DNA of 64,000 nucleotides from Entamoeba invadens IP1 (taxonomy: Eukaryota; Evosea; Mastigamoebida; Endamoebidae): the NCBI RefSeq assembly GCF_000330505.1, contig NW_004440383.1, positions 281,355-345,354 on the forward strand, read 5' to 3'. Shown here piece by piece: positions 21,477 through 31,237 of the stretch. The stretch's first letter is position 1. Each line of letters begins with the position of its first letter. The position numbers and the translations under genes are program-made. Under the pieces are notes generated by a model. That model ran no database searches, was not told where the DNA came from, and saw only the letters and a program-made list of their open reading frames with translations.

Positions 21477-21837
21477 TTCATTAGTGAGACTATTCTAATT
21501 TTCAAACTATATTTATAATTTAATTTGTATATATAAATAGAATTATTATAAATATTAATTTTTTAATTATAATTATAATAAAACAGAGATTATTATTATT
21601 AATTATTATTATTAGAGTTATTTTAGTAAAATAACTATAATGGAAATGAAAAGAAAAAAAAGATGAAGGAGATCAAAGTTAATCATTCACGACGAAGAAT
21701 TGACGATCACCGCATTTTGGTGATGCAGCAGCGTCTTGTTTTAAATTTTGGAAAGTTATGTGAATTGACTTTTTACAAAGACAAAGTGAAAATTTGTTTC
21801 AAAAGAAAGTGAAGACTGTGATATTCTAATTACTGCG
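21477..21837. other. AT-rich spacer
   Basis: This is the promoter region of the receptor pseudokinase. The last 180 bases are less AT-rich and may be leader sequence. No GAACT motif lies close to the ATG, unlike several neighbours. Confidence 0.45.
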
Positions 21838-24450
21838 ATGTCACTTTTGATGATACTCCTATTTGGATGTGCTTACGCTGATGAATACTGTGTAAGAACA
21901 ACTACTGCTGAGATCTGTCCAAACACAACCAATATTGCTAACTGTATTTCATACTTGTCCACTGGAGATTGTAATATATGCTCAGTTGGATACTTTGCAA
22001 GCTATGATGCATGTGAACTGTGCCCTGATGATTGTTCAGCTTGTGGATTTAATGGAACGTGTACGTCGTGCAAACAAGACTTCGTATTACAAGATGGAGG
22101 CTGTGTTTATGCGGAAAACTGTGAGTTAATAGTCGACTCAAAATGTGTTTTGTGTTCAAACAACACAATACTTAATGACTCACAATGCATTGCAAGTGCA
22201 AGCGAGTGCGTTTTGAGCAGTCCGAAGGGGTGTGATGTGTTACCTCTTGATACATCCTCTTATGAAAACGTCAATGTGAATTGCCCTGCAAACGAATTGT
22301 TTTTGGAGAACCAGAGATGCGAAGCCACACCTACATGTTCTTTAATATCAAATAACTACTGTGACACATGTCCTATCAATTCAACGTCTAATAAATATGC
22401 ATGTTTTTCCATACCTCATTGTTCACAATATTCACAAGGGAGATGTGTCTTGTGTGATGACGGCTACGTTACTACTGACCAAAACACAAATTGCGAAATC
22501 AGGCAAGAAGAGTGCATAAAAGTACAACACGGAAGTTGTGTTTTATGTTCTGAAAAGTATTTTGTTAACGAGCGGTCTTTATGTAGTCAATGCCCAGTTG
22601 GCTGTTCGACATGTTTAAGCGCCGAGTCATGTGGAAGTTGCGAGGAGACATATACTAAAATGGGGGAAAACTGCGTCAAAACTGGGTGTTTGATGTATGA
22701 CTCGAACAACATTTGTGTTGATTGTCGCAGAGGTTATTTCTTAAAGAATGGTGATTGTGAGGAATGTTCGTATGGTTGCAAAAGTTGTGAAACGAATTCC
22801 ACGTTCTGTGATGAGTGTAAAACTGGATATTACCTTACCCAACAAAAAGAGTGTGTATTATCAAACACGATTACAGGATGTGCTGGAAACTATTCGATGT
22901 CTGGGTGTTTAGTTTGTGCAACTGGTTATTATTTGGATAATTGGTTGTGTTCAAAATGTTCTATCAATTGTGATTCGTGTTACAACACAACATATTGTAC
23001 ACAATGCGACGCAACTTCGTATCTAGTAAATGGGACGTGTGTTCTTTCGAAAGCGATGACTGGGTGTATGACAAAGAGTGGGTTAGGTTGTCAAAAATGT
23101 TTTACTGGATACAAATTGAGTTCAAATGGCACGTGCAAGAGAGTTGTAAATACGTCACTGATGATAGCCATTTCGTTGGTTGTATTTGTTGTTGTCATAG
23201 GTGTTGTTTTACTAGAAGCTGTCAAATGTAGAAATGTCATCAATACAAGTAAGAATAAGATATTGGATATCAACACCTCTCCAATGAGTAGCAATTCAGA
23301 GAAATACACCAAAATAGAAGAGCTCTTGTTTGACCACAATAAAATCGATTTTGATGATATCAAAGGTCTTCCAGTTAAGTGGGAGACAACGCGGCTGATC
23401 ACTGTTGCTAACCCAACAAAGCAGATTTTTGTGTTATACTTTTTGCAACACGAAGACTCAAAGAAAAATTTTATGTTCCGAACTGAACCAGAGAGTACAT
23501 TCCTCAGACCAAATCGTGAGTGTGAATTCAAAATTTTCATTCAACCACTTTGCACATGCAAAGTGAATGAAACTATTGATGTTGTTTTAGTACCACAAAC
23601 AACAAAATCGCCACATATTGTCAAACTCCCAATCGAGTTTTCAACGCAATTTTTCGCAGATAACTTGGACAGTAATGAAATTGAAACGACAGAAACAGTA
23701 ATCGACCACGAATACGCAACTACGTACAAAGGAGTTTACCGAGGCGTCAATGTTGTTATAAAAAAATTTAAAAACATCAGCGGGTACGAGAGCGCAAAAC
23801 AATTCAGATGTGAGGCTACAACTGCTTGTTGGTTTACCTCCCAGTATTTGGTCAATTGCATTGGTGCAGTGACTTCAAATCAAGTGTTCGAAACAGTCAA
23901 CCAATATTATACCAATGGAAATTTAAAACAGTTTATCACATCAAAGGCGGAGATGTCCGACACATCTCGTAGAAGTGTTTCAAAGTGTTGTTTAGAGGGC
24001 ATTCTATATCTCCACAAAAACAAAGTTTTCCATGGCAATTTGAAACCAGAAAACGTCTTAATTGAAATCGATGATGATGGTCTGGCAAATGCCAGACTTT
24101 GCGATTATAACTCCAAAATGACGACTGAGTACATTCTTTCACATCTTGATGATAAAAATGTCGAATTGATATATTTGGCACCAGAGTTGTTACATCACGA
24201 AAAGTATGACTTACCATCAGACATTTATTCCCTTGCTATGATCATTTACACGTCATTAAATTGGGCTCTTATTGTCCCTTCTAAGAATTTCAACACCAAC
24301 TGGGAAGTTGTTGAATTTATGGAACAAAACCATAAACTCCCACAAGAAAAGATCCCAGATGAAAATTTTAATGTTTTGGTGGAAATGTGGAATGGAGTAC
24401 CAAAAGAAAGACCAAGCGCCGAAAGACTTCAAAACAAATTTTCGTTCTAA
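21838..24450 (+). CDS. Receptor-like transmembrane pseudokinase (Entamoeba TMK family)
   Basis: One exon encodes 870 residues. A signal peptide (MSLLMILLFGCAYADEYC) is followed by about 400 residues of cysteine-rich CxxC repeats like those of the Entamoeba TMKs. A single membrane helix lies near residues 437-462, and the cytosolic part has a kinase fold from about 620. The kinase looks inactive. The HRD catalytic loop is H732-G733-N734 (FHGNLKPENV), DFG is D756-Y757-N758, and the glycine loop has no GxGxxG. The ATP-site lysine (Lys642 in VVIK) remains, and APEL is present, so the fold is probably intact. A scaffold or decoy role is likely but inferred. Two apparently active TMKs are nearby. 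Confidence 0.88.
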   Translation: MSLLMILLFGCAYADEYCVRTTTAEICPNTTNIANCISYLSTGDCNICSVGYFASYDACELCPDDCSACGFNGTCTSCKQDFVLQDGGCVYAENCELIVDSKCVLCSNNTILNDSQCIASASECVLSSPKGCDVLPLDTSSYENVNVNCPANELFLENQRCEATPTCSLISNNYCDTCPINSTSNKYACFSIPHCSQYSQGRCVLCDDGYVTTDQNTNCEIRQEECIKVQHGSCVLCSEKYFVNERSLCSQCPVGCSTCLSAESCGSCEETYTKMGENCVKTGCLMYDSNNICVDCRRGYFLKNGDCEECSYGCKSCETNSTFCDECKTGYYLTQQKECVLSNTITGCAGNYSMSGCLVCATGYYLDNWLCSKCSINCDSCYNTTYCTQCDATSYLVNGTCVLSKAMTGCMTKSGLGCQKCFTGYKLSSNGTCKRVVNTSLMIAISLVVFVVVIGVVLLEAVKCRNVINTSKNKILDINTSPMSSNSEKYTKIEELLFDHNKIDFDDIKGLPVKWETTRLITVANPTKQIFVLYFLQHEDSKKNFMFRTEPESTFLRPNRECEFKIFIQPLCTCKVNETIDVVLVPQTTKSPHIVKLPIEFSTQFFADNLDSNEIETTETVIDHEYATTYKGVYRGVNVVIKKFKNISGYESAKQFRCEATTACWFTSQYLVNCIGAVTSNQVFETVNQYYTNGNLKQFITSKAEMSDTSRRSVSKCCLEGILYLHKNKVFHGNLKPENVLIEIDDDGLANARLCDYNSKMTTEYILSHLDDKNVELIYLAPELLHHEKYDLPSDIYSLAMIIYTSLNWALIVPSKNFNTNWEVVEFMEQNHKLPQEKIPDENFNVLVEMWNGVPKERPSAERLQNKFSF

Positions 24451-24882
24451 GTTCTAATTTTGGTTTATATATAGGTTATTTAATTAATAATTTAATAATT
24501 TCAATAATATTAATCTTATTTAAAAATCAATTAAAAAATTTCTTTATTATTATTAATCATGTATAGTTAATTCTAGATAGTTTTTACTGTTATTTGTTTT
24601 TTAAAAAAGGAAGTAATTTTATTAATGATACAAATTCAATAATTATGGTATTTTTAATAAAATTATAGTAAGAACACACCATACACCTAATGTAACATAA
24701 TATATTGAATTCCTCAACATTAATTGTTTGGGGAAGAATGTCAATTGTATTGGTTTACTTGAAGTGCATTGTTGAAGTTGTTTGTCTGCAATTATAAATC
24801 AGTGTAAATACAGAGTTGGAATATAATTTTTATTTTTACTTTGAAGTTTTATAAAGCAGAAGACGAGAACTGAAAATAAAAA
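24451..24882. other. AT-rich spacer
   Basis: It separates two right-going genes. Apart from GAACTGAAAA at 24867 near the next start, I see nothing. Confidence 0.5.
24867..24876 (+). promoter_or_regulatory. GAAC-type promoter motif
   Basis: GAACTGAAAA ends six bases before the ATG at 24883 and supports that ATG as the start of the three-exon kinase gene. Confidence 0.5.
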
Positions 24883-26710
24883 ATGTCCAAGTCGTTTGTT
24901 TCGCGCGACTTTTTGCTATCCACGAATAATCGATGTACGAAATATAGTTTGTTTGTCCTTCATATAATGAACAATTTCATAATAAGAAATACCAAGAAGT
25001 TTATTTGCAACACAACACGACTTTGATGTGTCGGTTAGAATACTTCAATCTGTCTCTGCTGTGAATTCGTTATATTTTGAGACAATCAAAGAATTCAATA
25101 TAGTACAAGAGAATGTTTGTTTGACCATTTCAATAATATTATATTATTTTAACAAATATAATAAGAATATAATAACAAAAGATACTGAATGAATCAATCA
25201 CAATAAGGGTGAAAGTGTATTAGAAATTATTTGTTACATCGACAGATTAATTGGTGACTATTTTACAGTTCCCATTACACTCGATGTTATTCGTTATTTT
25301 TGTTCCGATTTAGTGGAAGTGGTGAATTTAGTTGAAACGTTGAAAGATCATCTTCAACACGAATACAACGTTCCATTCCCTTACTTATTTAGTGAACTTT
25401 CTGTCGCTATCCAAAGTGATACCTCATCACCAATTCCGGTCATGAAAGTTTCATTCTTTGGGTTTGTCCTTCCACATATAATAAACAGTGTTAAAAATGT
25501 ACAAGGGCTCTCTCCATACCTACCACTTGAGTTTCAAACGACCGGCATAGAGTATTCCGATATCACAACGAAAGTGGAAATCAATTCACTTACAATGTTT
25601 ATCCACAAATTGATATTCCAGTCATTTCCTTCTAACACAACAAGTGCACCACAACCAGATATAGCAAAAATCCCTTCACATTTGGTGCAATATATCAATT
25701 GCCTTCCACTCCAATTTATCGAAAAGTTGTGTAAGAGGAGACTGCCCACTTTTTCAAAAATAGTGTCGACAATGCAAGTCGATGAGTTCTTTGTTAATTG
25801 TACAACTTTTAAACATTGTTTGGTGACTCAAGTGAATGACATTTTCTCTGTGTTTTCACGTCAGAATTGTAGTATCATTGATGGAGGGACGTATGGTGCC
25901 GTGTTCAACGTTTCTATCAACGACAAATTTTATGCCGTCAAGGAGTTTGCAAAGGAACATGTAGCTATGAAAGAGGCGCGCACTCTCAATTTGTGTAAAC
26001 ACCCAAACATAGTCACTATATACCAATTTATTGAAGCACCAAATTCTGTGCTCCACACGTTCAATTCAACACTCCCATTACTTAATAATAGATCGTATTA
26101 CATCGTCATGGAATGCTCTGCGTATGGCTCATTGACTAACGTCTTAGAGAAAAATCCCAATGGACTTTCACTTGAAATTATTCAACAATTTACCATTGAT
26201 ATCAATAACGCACTGAAGTATCTTCTTTACGAGAAAAGGCTTGTGCATCGAGACATTAAATCGAGAAATATATTAGTATTTACAGACCCAAATAAAGCAT
26301 GTGGCTTGTCTTTAAAACTGTGCGACTTTGGATTTGCTCGATACGTTGGAGATAACCATTTTGACACAATGGTAGTGGGTACGTCTTATATCAATCAACC
26401 AGAAATAAAGCAGAATCAAATATACAATGATTCATGTGATTTGTTTAGTGTGGGTGTTGTGCTCTTTGAAATGATTACGTCAAATAGTTTATATGTAGTT
26501 ACATGTCCCGATGAAAATGTCAATGAGACTTACAAGACTTATAGAGAAGCTCTTGATTTACTCAAACCAAACTCTAAATACTTGGCTACTCAAAACAATT
26601 CATACACTTTACTTGTGCAACTCATTTATTCGATATTCCAACCCCAACAAGAACGAATCGGATGGGAAGAATACTTCAACCACATGTTCTTCTCGCACAA
26701 ATTGAATTGA
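24883..26710 (+). CDS. Cytosolic protein kinase, three exons
   Basis: Exons 24883-24946, 24987-25114 and 25208-26710 give 564 residues. Both introns (40 and 93 nt) start GTTTGTTTG and end AAG, and keep frame. The start has GAACTGAAAA six bases upstream. Without the introns the kinase frame would have no ATG near its 5' end. Residues 1-240 are of unknown fold with no signal peptide. The kinase domain (about 255-560) looks active: GGTYGAV, AVKEF, HRDIKSRN and DFG are all present. APE reads QPE. Acceptor-type residues after HRD (DIKSRN) fit a Ser/Thr or TKL kinase. It lies directly after the receptor pseudokinase on the same strand, but no shared pathway can be shown. Confidence 0.78.
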
Positions 26711-26888
26711 TTTGGTGTATAAAAGTAATGTTTTATTTAAACATCATAGTAATGATGTTTATTTAATTGTTAAAAATATAATAGTAATATTTATAATTTA
26801 TTTATATTAACAATACTTTGAATGAAAGTGAAATATAAATTAAAAGAAACCAAAATGTTCACCAAAGGAAGTCTCGAATTAGTTGTGT

Positions 26889-29118
26889 TTAGTTCTTCTT
26901 TTCTGTTTCAGCCTTGTGCTCTTTTGGAGCAGATTTTGGCTTCTTTCCTTTAGCATCCTTTGAACCGTCCTTTCTGTCAAACTCTTTACCCTCATTCTCG
27001 TCGAAGATCTCACCATATCTCCAGACGTTCATGTGTCCTTCCTTGGCAGCAGCCTGGGCATAAGTGAGTGCTGTTCCCCACTCGGTGTTGTCCTTGAAGA
27101 ATCTGGACAACGTGGCAAGACCGTTCTGAACCAAAATGGTGTTGATGCAGACATTGCCAACAACCACCTTGGCGGCTTCAGTCTCGGCCTTTCCTGAGAT
27201 GTAAATTGACGCTTCCTTGTTGCAGAACTCAAGGACGGTGTTCACCATCATGTCAAACTCGACGTTCTTTCCCTTGATAAGGCAGTCAATGGCAACAAGG
27301 CCAATAGACTTGACGTTGATTGGAGCCTTCTTTTCTTCTTCGCCAATCATCTTGGTCTTCTTCTTGCCAACAGTGACAAAGACACCAGTATCAACACACT
27401 TGAGAATGTTGGCTTTTGGAGCAACAACGACAACATTGGCTCTGTACCACTTTCCTTTGTATTCAACGGCAACCATTTCACCAACTTTAAGCTCAAAAGC
27501 AGCCTTCTTGATGACAGCAAACTTCTTTGACATGTCTTCAATGAACTTTGTGTCTTCAACGGAGTTGTAGTAGTACACCTTAGATCCATCAAATCCAGTC
27601 AAATAGACTTTTTGCTCAGCACCAAATCTGATCTCGTCGTGCTTCTTGAATTCCTTCTTCTCAACTGGCTTAGCGACTTCTTCGGTCTTTCTCTCAGCAG
27701 ATTTGAATTGGTAGATACCAGTAGAGTTCTCTTTAGCAGCCTCATTCTTCTCAGAAGTGTTTTCCTTTCCAGCAAATTGGGCAAATGCGTTGTCCAAGAC
27801 ATAGTGGACCAATGATGTCTTCTTAACGGTGATATCAACGAGGAAGTTTCCTTTGTTGAAGTTTCTGAAGTCGACGGTGACTTCGTTGGTTCCAACCAAC
27901 TTTCTGACTTCTGAAATGGACTCTTGGTTGAACTTCTTGAGGGCTTCATTCTCGTCGTCTCTTGGGAGTCTGCAGTTGGCAAGCAAGACAGCCATTCTTG
28001 CGTCCTTCTCTGGGATATAGATAAGGTATTTGGAGACGGAAAGAACTCTCTCGACCATAGCGGTGACTGATGTGTTGATGTAGACATCCTTGATGTTGTC
28101 CTTGTCGGCCTTGTACTCAGTAACAGCCTTTGGTGTGTAGACACCCTCCTAANNNNNNNNNNNNNNNNNNNNNNNNNNNNNNNNNNNNNNNNNNNNNNNN
28201 NNNNNNNNNNNNNNNNNNNNNNNNNNNNNNNNNNNNNNNNNNNNNNNNNNNNCTTTCTCTGTGGGGTTTCATGATATAAGAAGCTGGGGCATCAACCTTC
28301 TTGACGTAACCTTCAACAGACTTTCCAGCCATCTTGCTGAGTTCAAATTCAGTGAAGAATGGGGTTTCTGGCTTCTTGATGGCAACCTTTACTTGTTGTT
28401 CGTATGAAGCGTGCATTCCCTTTTGTGCGTTCTTTGCCTTCTCAGCGGCGTCATAGTACTCCTTGAGTTCATCTCTTCTTGGGTCTCTTGGGCTAAGTCT
28501 CAAGCTGGCATATCCGTTCTCGAGTAACGTGATGATGATGTTCTCTTTTCCAAGAATTGGGACAACGAGTCTGATTCCATTGTCCATCTCTTTGACTACC
28601 TCGAATTTGACAGTCTTTCCAATCAATCTCTTTCTCAAGACTTGATTAGCTTCGTAGAAGAAGATTTCTTCTTGAACCTTTCCAGTCTCTTTGTCCTTTG
28701 ACAATCTTGGGACATCGACGTAAGCAAGTGAGAGGATGTTGCTCTCGCCTTCTTTTTTCTGTCCTTGGATAAGAATACCGTTTCTGTCTGAAATAGCATA
28801 GACGGTGGCTGTGATGAAGACTTTCTCTTTCTTTTGTTCTTTTTGTTCTTCTTCTTTCTTTTCTCCCTTCTTGGCGTCTTTCTTAGTGTCTTTGGTATCT
28901 TTCTTAGCGTGGACGTCCTTCTTGGTGTGCTCAACTGGTTTTGTTTCCTTCTTTGGTGCTTCCTTCTTGGCAACCTCCTTCTTTGGAACTTCCTCTTTTT
29001 TGACTGGTTCTTCTTTCTTTGGAACTTCCTTCTTGGTAACTTCTTTCTTAGTAACCTCCTTGGCTACAACTTCCTGTTTCTTCGAGACTCCCTTTTTCGT
29101 ATTTACTTTAGTAGACAT
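26889..29118 (-). CDS. Second Tudor-SN paralogue, interrupted by an assembly gap
   Basis: This gene is homologous to the Tudor-SN gene at 9470-12154. The 5' part (29118 down to 28253) encodes an unusually long Lys/Glu-rich N terminus, with about eight short KKEVxKKE-type repeats, plus the first nuclease domain and the start of the second. The 3' part (28152 down to 26889) encodes the fourth nuclease domain, the Tudor domain (GKWYRANVVVV) and the fifth nuclease fold, ending in a charged tail. Between them are 100 Ns. By comparison with the paralogue about 264 residues (roughly 790 bases) are missing, so the gap length is a placeholder. Next to the gap one edge has a frame slip and the other an in-frame TAG. 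Both look like poor-quality contig ends. The real gene is probably intact. Confidence 0.85.
28153..28252. other. Assembly gap (100 N)
   Basis: A run of exactly 100 unknown bases lies inside the second Tudor-SN gene. This is the usual placeholder for a gap of unknown size. The paralogue suggests the true missing piece is nearer 790 bases. Confidence 0.98.
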
Positions 29119-29378
29119 TATGGTGATAAATTTTAGACAGAGTTTACCCTTTTTATTTTTAAAACAGTACTTGTTTTTTATTAATTTTATTATTAACAAA
29201 TGTAGTTCACCTTCTGGATCTTCGAATAATGTGTTCAAGCTAATATGAAACCATTAAAAGTATTAAACCACACAACTGTGGACGTGGCAACAAGAATTAC
29301 AAAGTAACCAATCTGATGTGGAAGAGTCTATTTTGAAGCATCTAGTGGTAGAGAGCAACTCAAACAATCCCAAAACAA

Positions 29379-29882
29379 TCACTTCATGTGCATTCTCTTC
29401 ATCTTTTTCACAAGCCTTCGACTCTTCACACCCACGGAAATTACTGACACGTTTCCATTTCGTTGGATCCTTAACTCTGGATGAGAAACTGGACTAATAG
29501 GGTTTATAGTAGGTTCTGGTAAGTAATCGAATGATGGAATTGGGTCTACTTTTTTAGTGCCCCATAACTCAACCAATTTGTGCTTTCGGCGTGTTGGTTG
29601 GCTGGGAGCTTTGCCTTGTTTCATACGATTAAGAATCTCTTGCGCATGACGCTCTATCAAAGCAGAATCGTCTTTCTTCGGCTTTTTCTCTTTCTGTAAT
29701 TTTTGGACAAGTTTTGTGTTTGGAAGTTTGTCTTCAATTAAATCGAATGGGTCTGTTTCAATTGTGTGTTTATCTTTTGGTGTTGAAGAAATTTGTGCCT
29801 CGGAAACAACTGGAACCGAAGGCGTTGTTATTACATCGTCAAGAGACTCTTGAATCGAACATACTCTCCTTCGAACACTCAT
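29379..29882 (-). CDS. Hypothetical basic protein
   Basis: The 167-residue protein begins MSVRRRVCSIQESLDDV and ends in a strongly basic KSRRLVKKMKRMHMK. The middle has a Lys-rich helix (LVQKLQKEKKPKKDD) and RRKHKLVELWGTKKVDP. The LWG motif with flanking basic and Pro-rich parts faintly recalls nucleolar ribosome-assembly factors such as Nop53, but the match is too weak to name it. There is no signal or membrane segment. A nuclear or nucleolar location is a guess from the charge. Clean start and stop and low-complexity-free coding sequence support a real gene. Confidence 0.6.
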   Translation of the reverse strand: MSVRRRVCSIQESLDDVITTPSVPVVSEAQISSTPKDKHTIETDPFDLIEDKLPNTKLVQKLQKEKKPKKDDSALIERHAQEILNRMKQGKAPSQPTRRKHKLVELWGTKKVDPIPSFDYLPEPTINPISPVSHPELRIQRNGNVSVISVGVKSRRLVKKMKRMHMK

Positions 29883-30369
29883 TAATATATAAATTATTCA
29901 TTTAGAATAACCCTAATTATTGGTATATTAATATTAAGTTTATTATTTTGTTGAATTGAATTGTTTTTATTTATACAATATCTATTATATTTTTTCCTTC
30001 ATTATAACTTATTCTCCAGTTGATTTTTTAATTAGTTTTCAATTTAAAAATTTAAAAGTTATAATAACAAAGAAACATAAGAAATGAATTAGATTGGAAT
30101 TGATTAAAAATGGTTGTCAGAGATGAAGAGAATTTGTTACAAAGGAAGTGAAAAATAATACAAAAAGTAGTTTTATTATAATTAATTAAAAATTGTTGTT
30201 TGAAAAAAGATACCAAAAGGGATGGTAAGAGTGTTATTTTAATAAAAAAAAGAAGGAAATGATGTAGGGATTTCGAGCACATGAATTGCCATAAGACGCT
30301 TCTTTGTGGTCGCATATCCCCAACATGAAATCAATAAAACTCTCAGTCACATAATGTCTCCTGTCACTT
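29883..30369. other. AT-rich spacer
   Basis: It lies between the GAR1 3' end and the upstream side of the basic protein gene. The sequence is A/T-rich throughout. I see no gene or structured repeat. Confidence 0.5.
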
Positions 30370-30960
30370 TTAGTGTCCACCACGATTCGAGTCTCTTGGG
30401 CGAGAGTCTCGGTTTCCAAATCCACCTCTTCCGCCTCTGCCTCCAAATCCGCTGCTTCTGTCACTGCCATTGCGATCACCAAATCCGCCTCTGCCACCAC
30501 GACCGCCTCTATTCCCAAATCCGCTTCCTCCGCGTGATGAGAATCCGCCTCTTCCTCCTCCTCTGCCGCCACGTGGCGCACCGCCTCTTCGTGGTGGTGG
30601 TGGGTTTTTCAATCTCTCTGTTGTGAACAATTTGTCGTCGTACAGGAAGATTGGGTCATCTTGTTTGAATCCATCAGCCTTGACGCCTTCAGCTGGGACA
30701 ACTGAAAAGTAGTAATCATCAAGTGGCCCAAACACTTCACCAACCTTTCCAAGCTCTTTCTTCGATTCATTGAAAACAATAGCATTGAATGCAGGGTATT
30801 TCTCAAGCGATGTTGCTTTGAAAATCAGAATGTTTTCTGCTGAGTGCAAATACTTCCCAAATGGAATAAAAGCACCTTGTGGTGCTTGATCTCTGTTATG
30901 GAAATCGCTTCTTCCACCACGTCCACCTCTATTTCCGCCTCTTCCACCTCTGAACGACAT
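30370..30960 (-). CDS. GAR1: GAR1, H/ACA snoRNP subunit
   Basis: Starting at the ATG at 30960 (MSFRGGRGG) the protein has 196 residues. An N-terminal glycine-arginine segment is followed by the conserved core (about residues 25-120) with GAFIPFGKYLHSAENILIF, NESKKELGKVGEVFGPLDDYYFSV and YDDKLFTTERLKNPPPP. A long C-terminal RGG-rich tail follows. This is the standard Gar1 layout. The protein binds Cbf5/dyskerin in H/ACA RNPs that make pseudouridine in rRNA. An in-frame ATG 13 codons upstream (30999) exists, but Gar1 proteins normally start with the RGG segment, so I take the later Met. Arginine-glycine repeats give this gene a higher GC content than its surroundings. Confidence 0.93.
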   Translation of the reverse strand: MSFRGGRGGNRGGRGGRSDFHNRDQAPQGAFIPFGKYLHSAENILIFKATSLEKYPAFNAIVFNESKKELGKVGEVFGPLDDYYFSVVPAEGVKADGFKQDDPIFLYDDKLFTTERLKNPPPPRRGGAPRGGRGGGRGGFSSRGGSGFGNRGGRGGRGGFGDRNGSDRSSGFGGRGGRGGFGNRDSRPRDSNRGGH

Positions 30961-31237
30961 CAAATGCTTTTTCTCAACCCTTATCAAAACCTTATTCATT
31001 TCCTATTCCTATTCTTTTACTATATTCTTTTATTCGAGTATCTATATATCCTATTACTATATATCTCATTTCTTTATCTATACATCATTAGTACTTCTTA
31101 TCCTTTATTCAAACTAATTAATATTAGTATATAACTATAACTTTAATTTAATTGTTAATTTAATTAAAAAAATCTAAAAATTGGATTTTATTATTAAAGA
31201 ATAGATTTTAAAATAATAAAAAGCAAAATAGACCAAA

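Noticed and set aside
25313..26710. Kinase read as starting at 25313
   Set aside because: No ATG there. Upstream open sequence and two in-frame introns lead to the ATG at 24883.
28805..29248. Plus-strand open frame rich in Phe/Ser
   Set aside because: It mirrors the Lys/Glu-rich N terminus of the second Tudor-SN gene on the minus strand.
29714..30315. Short open frames in the spacer right of the basic protein gene
   Set aside because: They are A/T-driven, lack clear starts and partly mirror the gene at 29379-29882.
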